Below are positions 5,996-6,326 of a stretch of DNA of 6,326 nt, one piece after another. The notes beneath the pieces are model-generated. The model was not told the origin of the DNA. It saw only the letters and a program-made list of their open reading frames with translations, and made no database searches. The position numbers and the translations under genes were made by a program. Source of the DNA: JANOBJ01 sp031411575 (GTDB taxonomy: Bacteria > Pseudomonadota > Gammaproteobacteria > Burkholderiales > Burkholderiaceae_C); NCBI GenBank assembly GCA_031411575.1, contig JANOBJ010000318.1, positions 1 to 6,326 on the forward strand. The letters run 5' to 3'. The first letter of the stretch is position 1, and the number at the start of each line of letters is the position of its first letter.

Positions 5996-6090
5996 GAAAA
6001 GCCTCTGGGTAAACCCTTAAAATCTGGGCAACCCGACAGCCTACAGCACGTTCGGAAACTTCGCTACTGACAACCTCCAAGGACCCTTTT
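5996..6090. promoter_or_regulatory. Divergent promoter region between uvrB and the aminotransferase
   Basis: This 95-bp gap must hold the start signals of both genes. On the plus strand TAAAAT (6018-6023) is a good -10 match for the aminotransferase, but the -35 at normal spacing (near TGAAAA) is poor. On the minus strand the overlapping ATTTTAAG could supply a weak -10 for uvrB. The uvrB ribosome site AGAGG is at 6006-6002. No CTGT-N8-ACAG LexA box is present. Confidence 0.4.
6079..6083 (+). promoter_or_regulatory. Ribosome binding site of the aminotransferase
   Basis: AAGGA lies seven bases before the ATG at 6091, good spacing that fixes the start. Confidence 0.8.
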
Positions 6091-6326
6091 ATGTCTCTGT
6101 TCACCGCTGTGGAAATGGCCCCGCGCGACCCCATCCTCGGCCTCAACGAGCAGTTTGCCGCCGACCCCAATCCCAACAAGGTGAACCTGGGCGTCGGCGT
6201 GTACTACGACGACAACGGCAAGCTGCCGCTGCTGCATTGCGTGCAGGCGGCCGAGCAGCAGATGATCGAAAGCCCGAAGCCGCGCGGCTACCTGCCGATC
6301 GACGGCATCGCGGCCTATGACGCGGC
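6091..6326 (+). CDS. tyrB: Aromatic amino acid / aspartate aminotransferase, class I (N-terminal part only)
   Basis: This is a PLP-dependent enzyme expected to transfer amino groups between aromatic amino acids or aspartate and 2-oxoglutarate, the last step of tyrosine and phenylalanine synthesis. Only the first 78 codons are in the window. The N-terminus MSLFTAVEMAPRDPILGLNE, then KVNLGVGVYYDDNGKLPLL (30-48) and GYLPIDGIAAY (66-76), match the start of the TyrB/AspC subgroup Ialpha. The PLP lysine and substrate arginines lie beyond the window, so tyrosine versus aspartate preference cannot be decided; tyrB is used from recalled betaproteobacterial annotation beside uvrB. The ATG at 6091 has AAGGA seven bases upstream. 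Confidence 0.88.
   Translation, partial: MSLFTAVEMAPRDPILGLNEQFAADPNPNKVNLGVGVYYDDNGKLPLLHCVQAAEQQMIESPKPRGYLPIDGIAAYDA

Noticed and set aside
3830..6070. Very long plus-strand open frame (746 codons) antisense to uvrB
   Set aside because: It mirrors uvrB on the other strand. Its product is His-, Gln- and Leu-rich with no recognisable domain, as expected for the complement of a GC-rich gene, while uvrB shows all family motifs.

Overview
The window is GC-rich and compact, and reads as chromosomal DNA of a betaproteobacterium, most likely Burkholderiales and probably Comamonadaceae. The basis is the gene order (an aromatic aminotransferase divergent from uvrB, with a low-molecular-weight phosphatase and iscR on the uvrB side) and the protein sequences. 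The family-level placement comes from recalled synteny, not from a search.

Layout: five genes lie on the minus strand and one on the plus strand. Reading along the minus strand from the right end: uvrB (5995-3866, excision-repair helicase); a two-component pair made of a NarL/LuxR-type response regulator (3752-3090) and a membrane histidine kinase (3093-1231) overlapping it by 4 nt; a low-molecular-weight protein-tyrosine phosphatase (1173-646); and the 5' 151 codons of iscR (454 to the left edge). The plus-strand gene is the first 78 codons of an aromatic/aspartate aminotransferase (6091 to the right edge), divergent from uvrB. There is no gene-free stretch over 300 bases. The intergenic regions are 191 bp (ptp-iscR), 57 bp (kinase-ptp), 113 bp (uvrB-regulator) and 95 bp (uvrB-aminotransferase).

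How they work together: iscR should be the first gene of an isc Fe-S assembly operon continuing beyond the left edge. Its upstream region carries two tandem candidate type 1 IscR boxes 31 bp apart, which suggests the usual autoregulation by [2Fe-2S]-IscR, and a 5' leader with two overlapping hairpins. The kinase and regulator look like a translationally coupled, complete signalling system. The kinase has an N-terminal anchor, an extracytoplasmic beta-rich domain, seven membrane helices and a HisKA_3/HATPase_c core (7TMR-DISM-like). Its signal and targets cannot be read from the window. uvrB and the aminotransferase are housekeeping genes.

No mobile element, CRISPR array, tRNA or rRNA was seen. 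The least explained parts are the two-component pair between housekeeping genes, the iscR control region, and two short low-GC palindromes in and at the end of the kinase gene.
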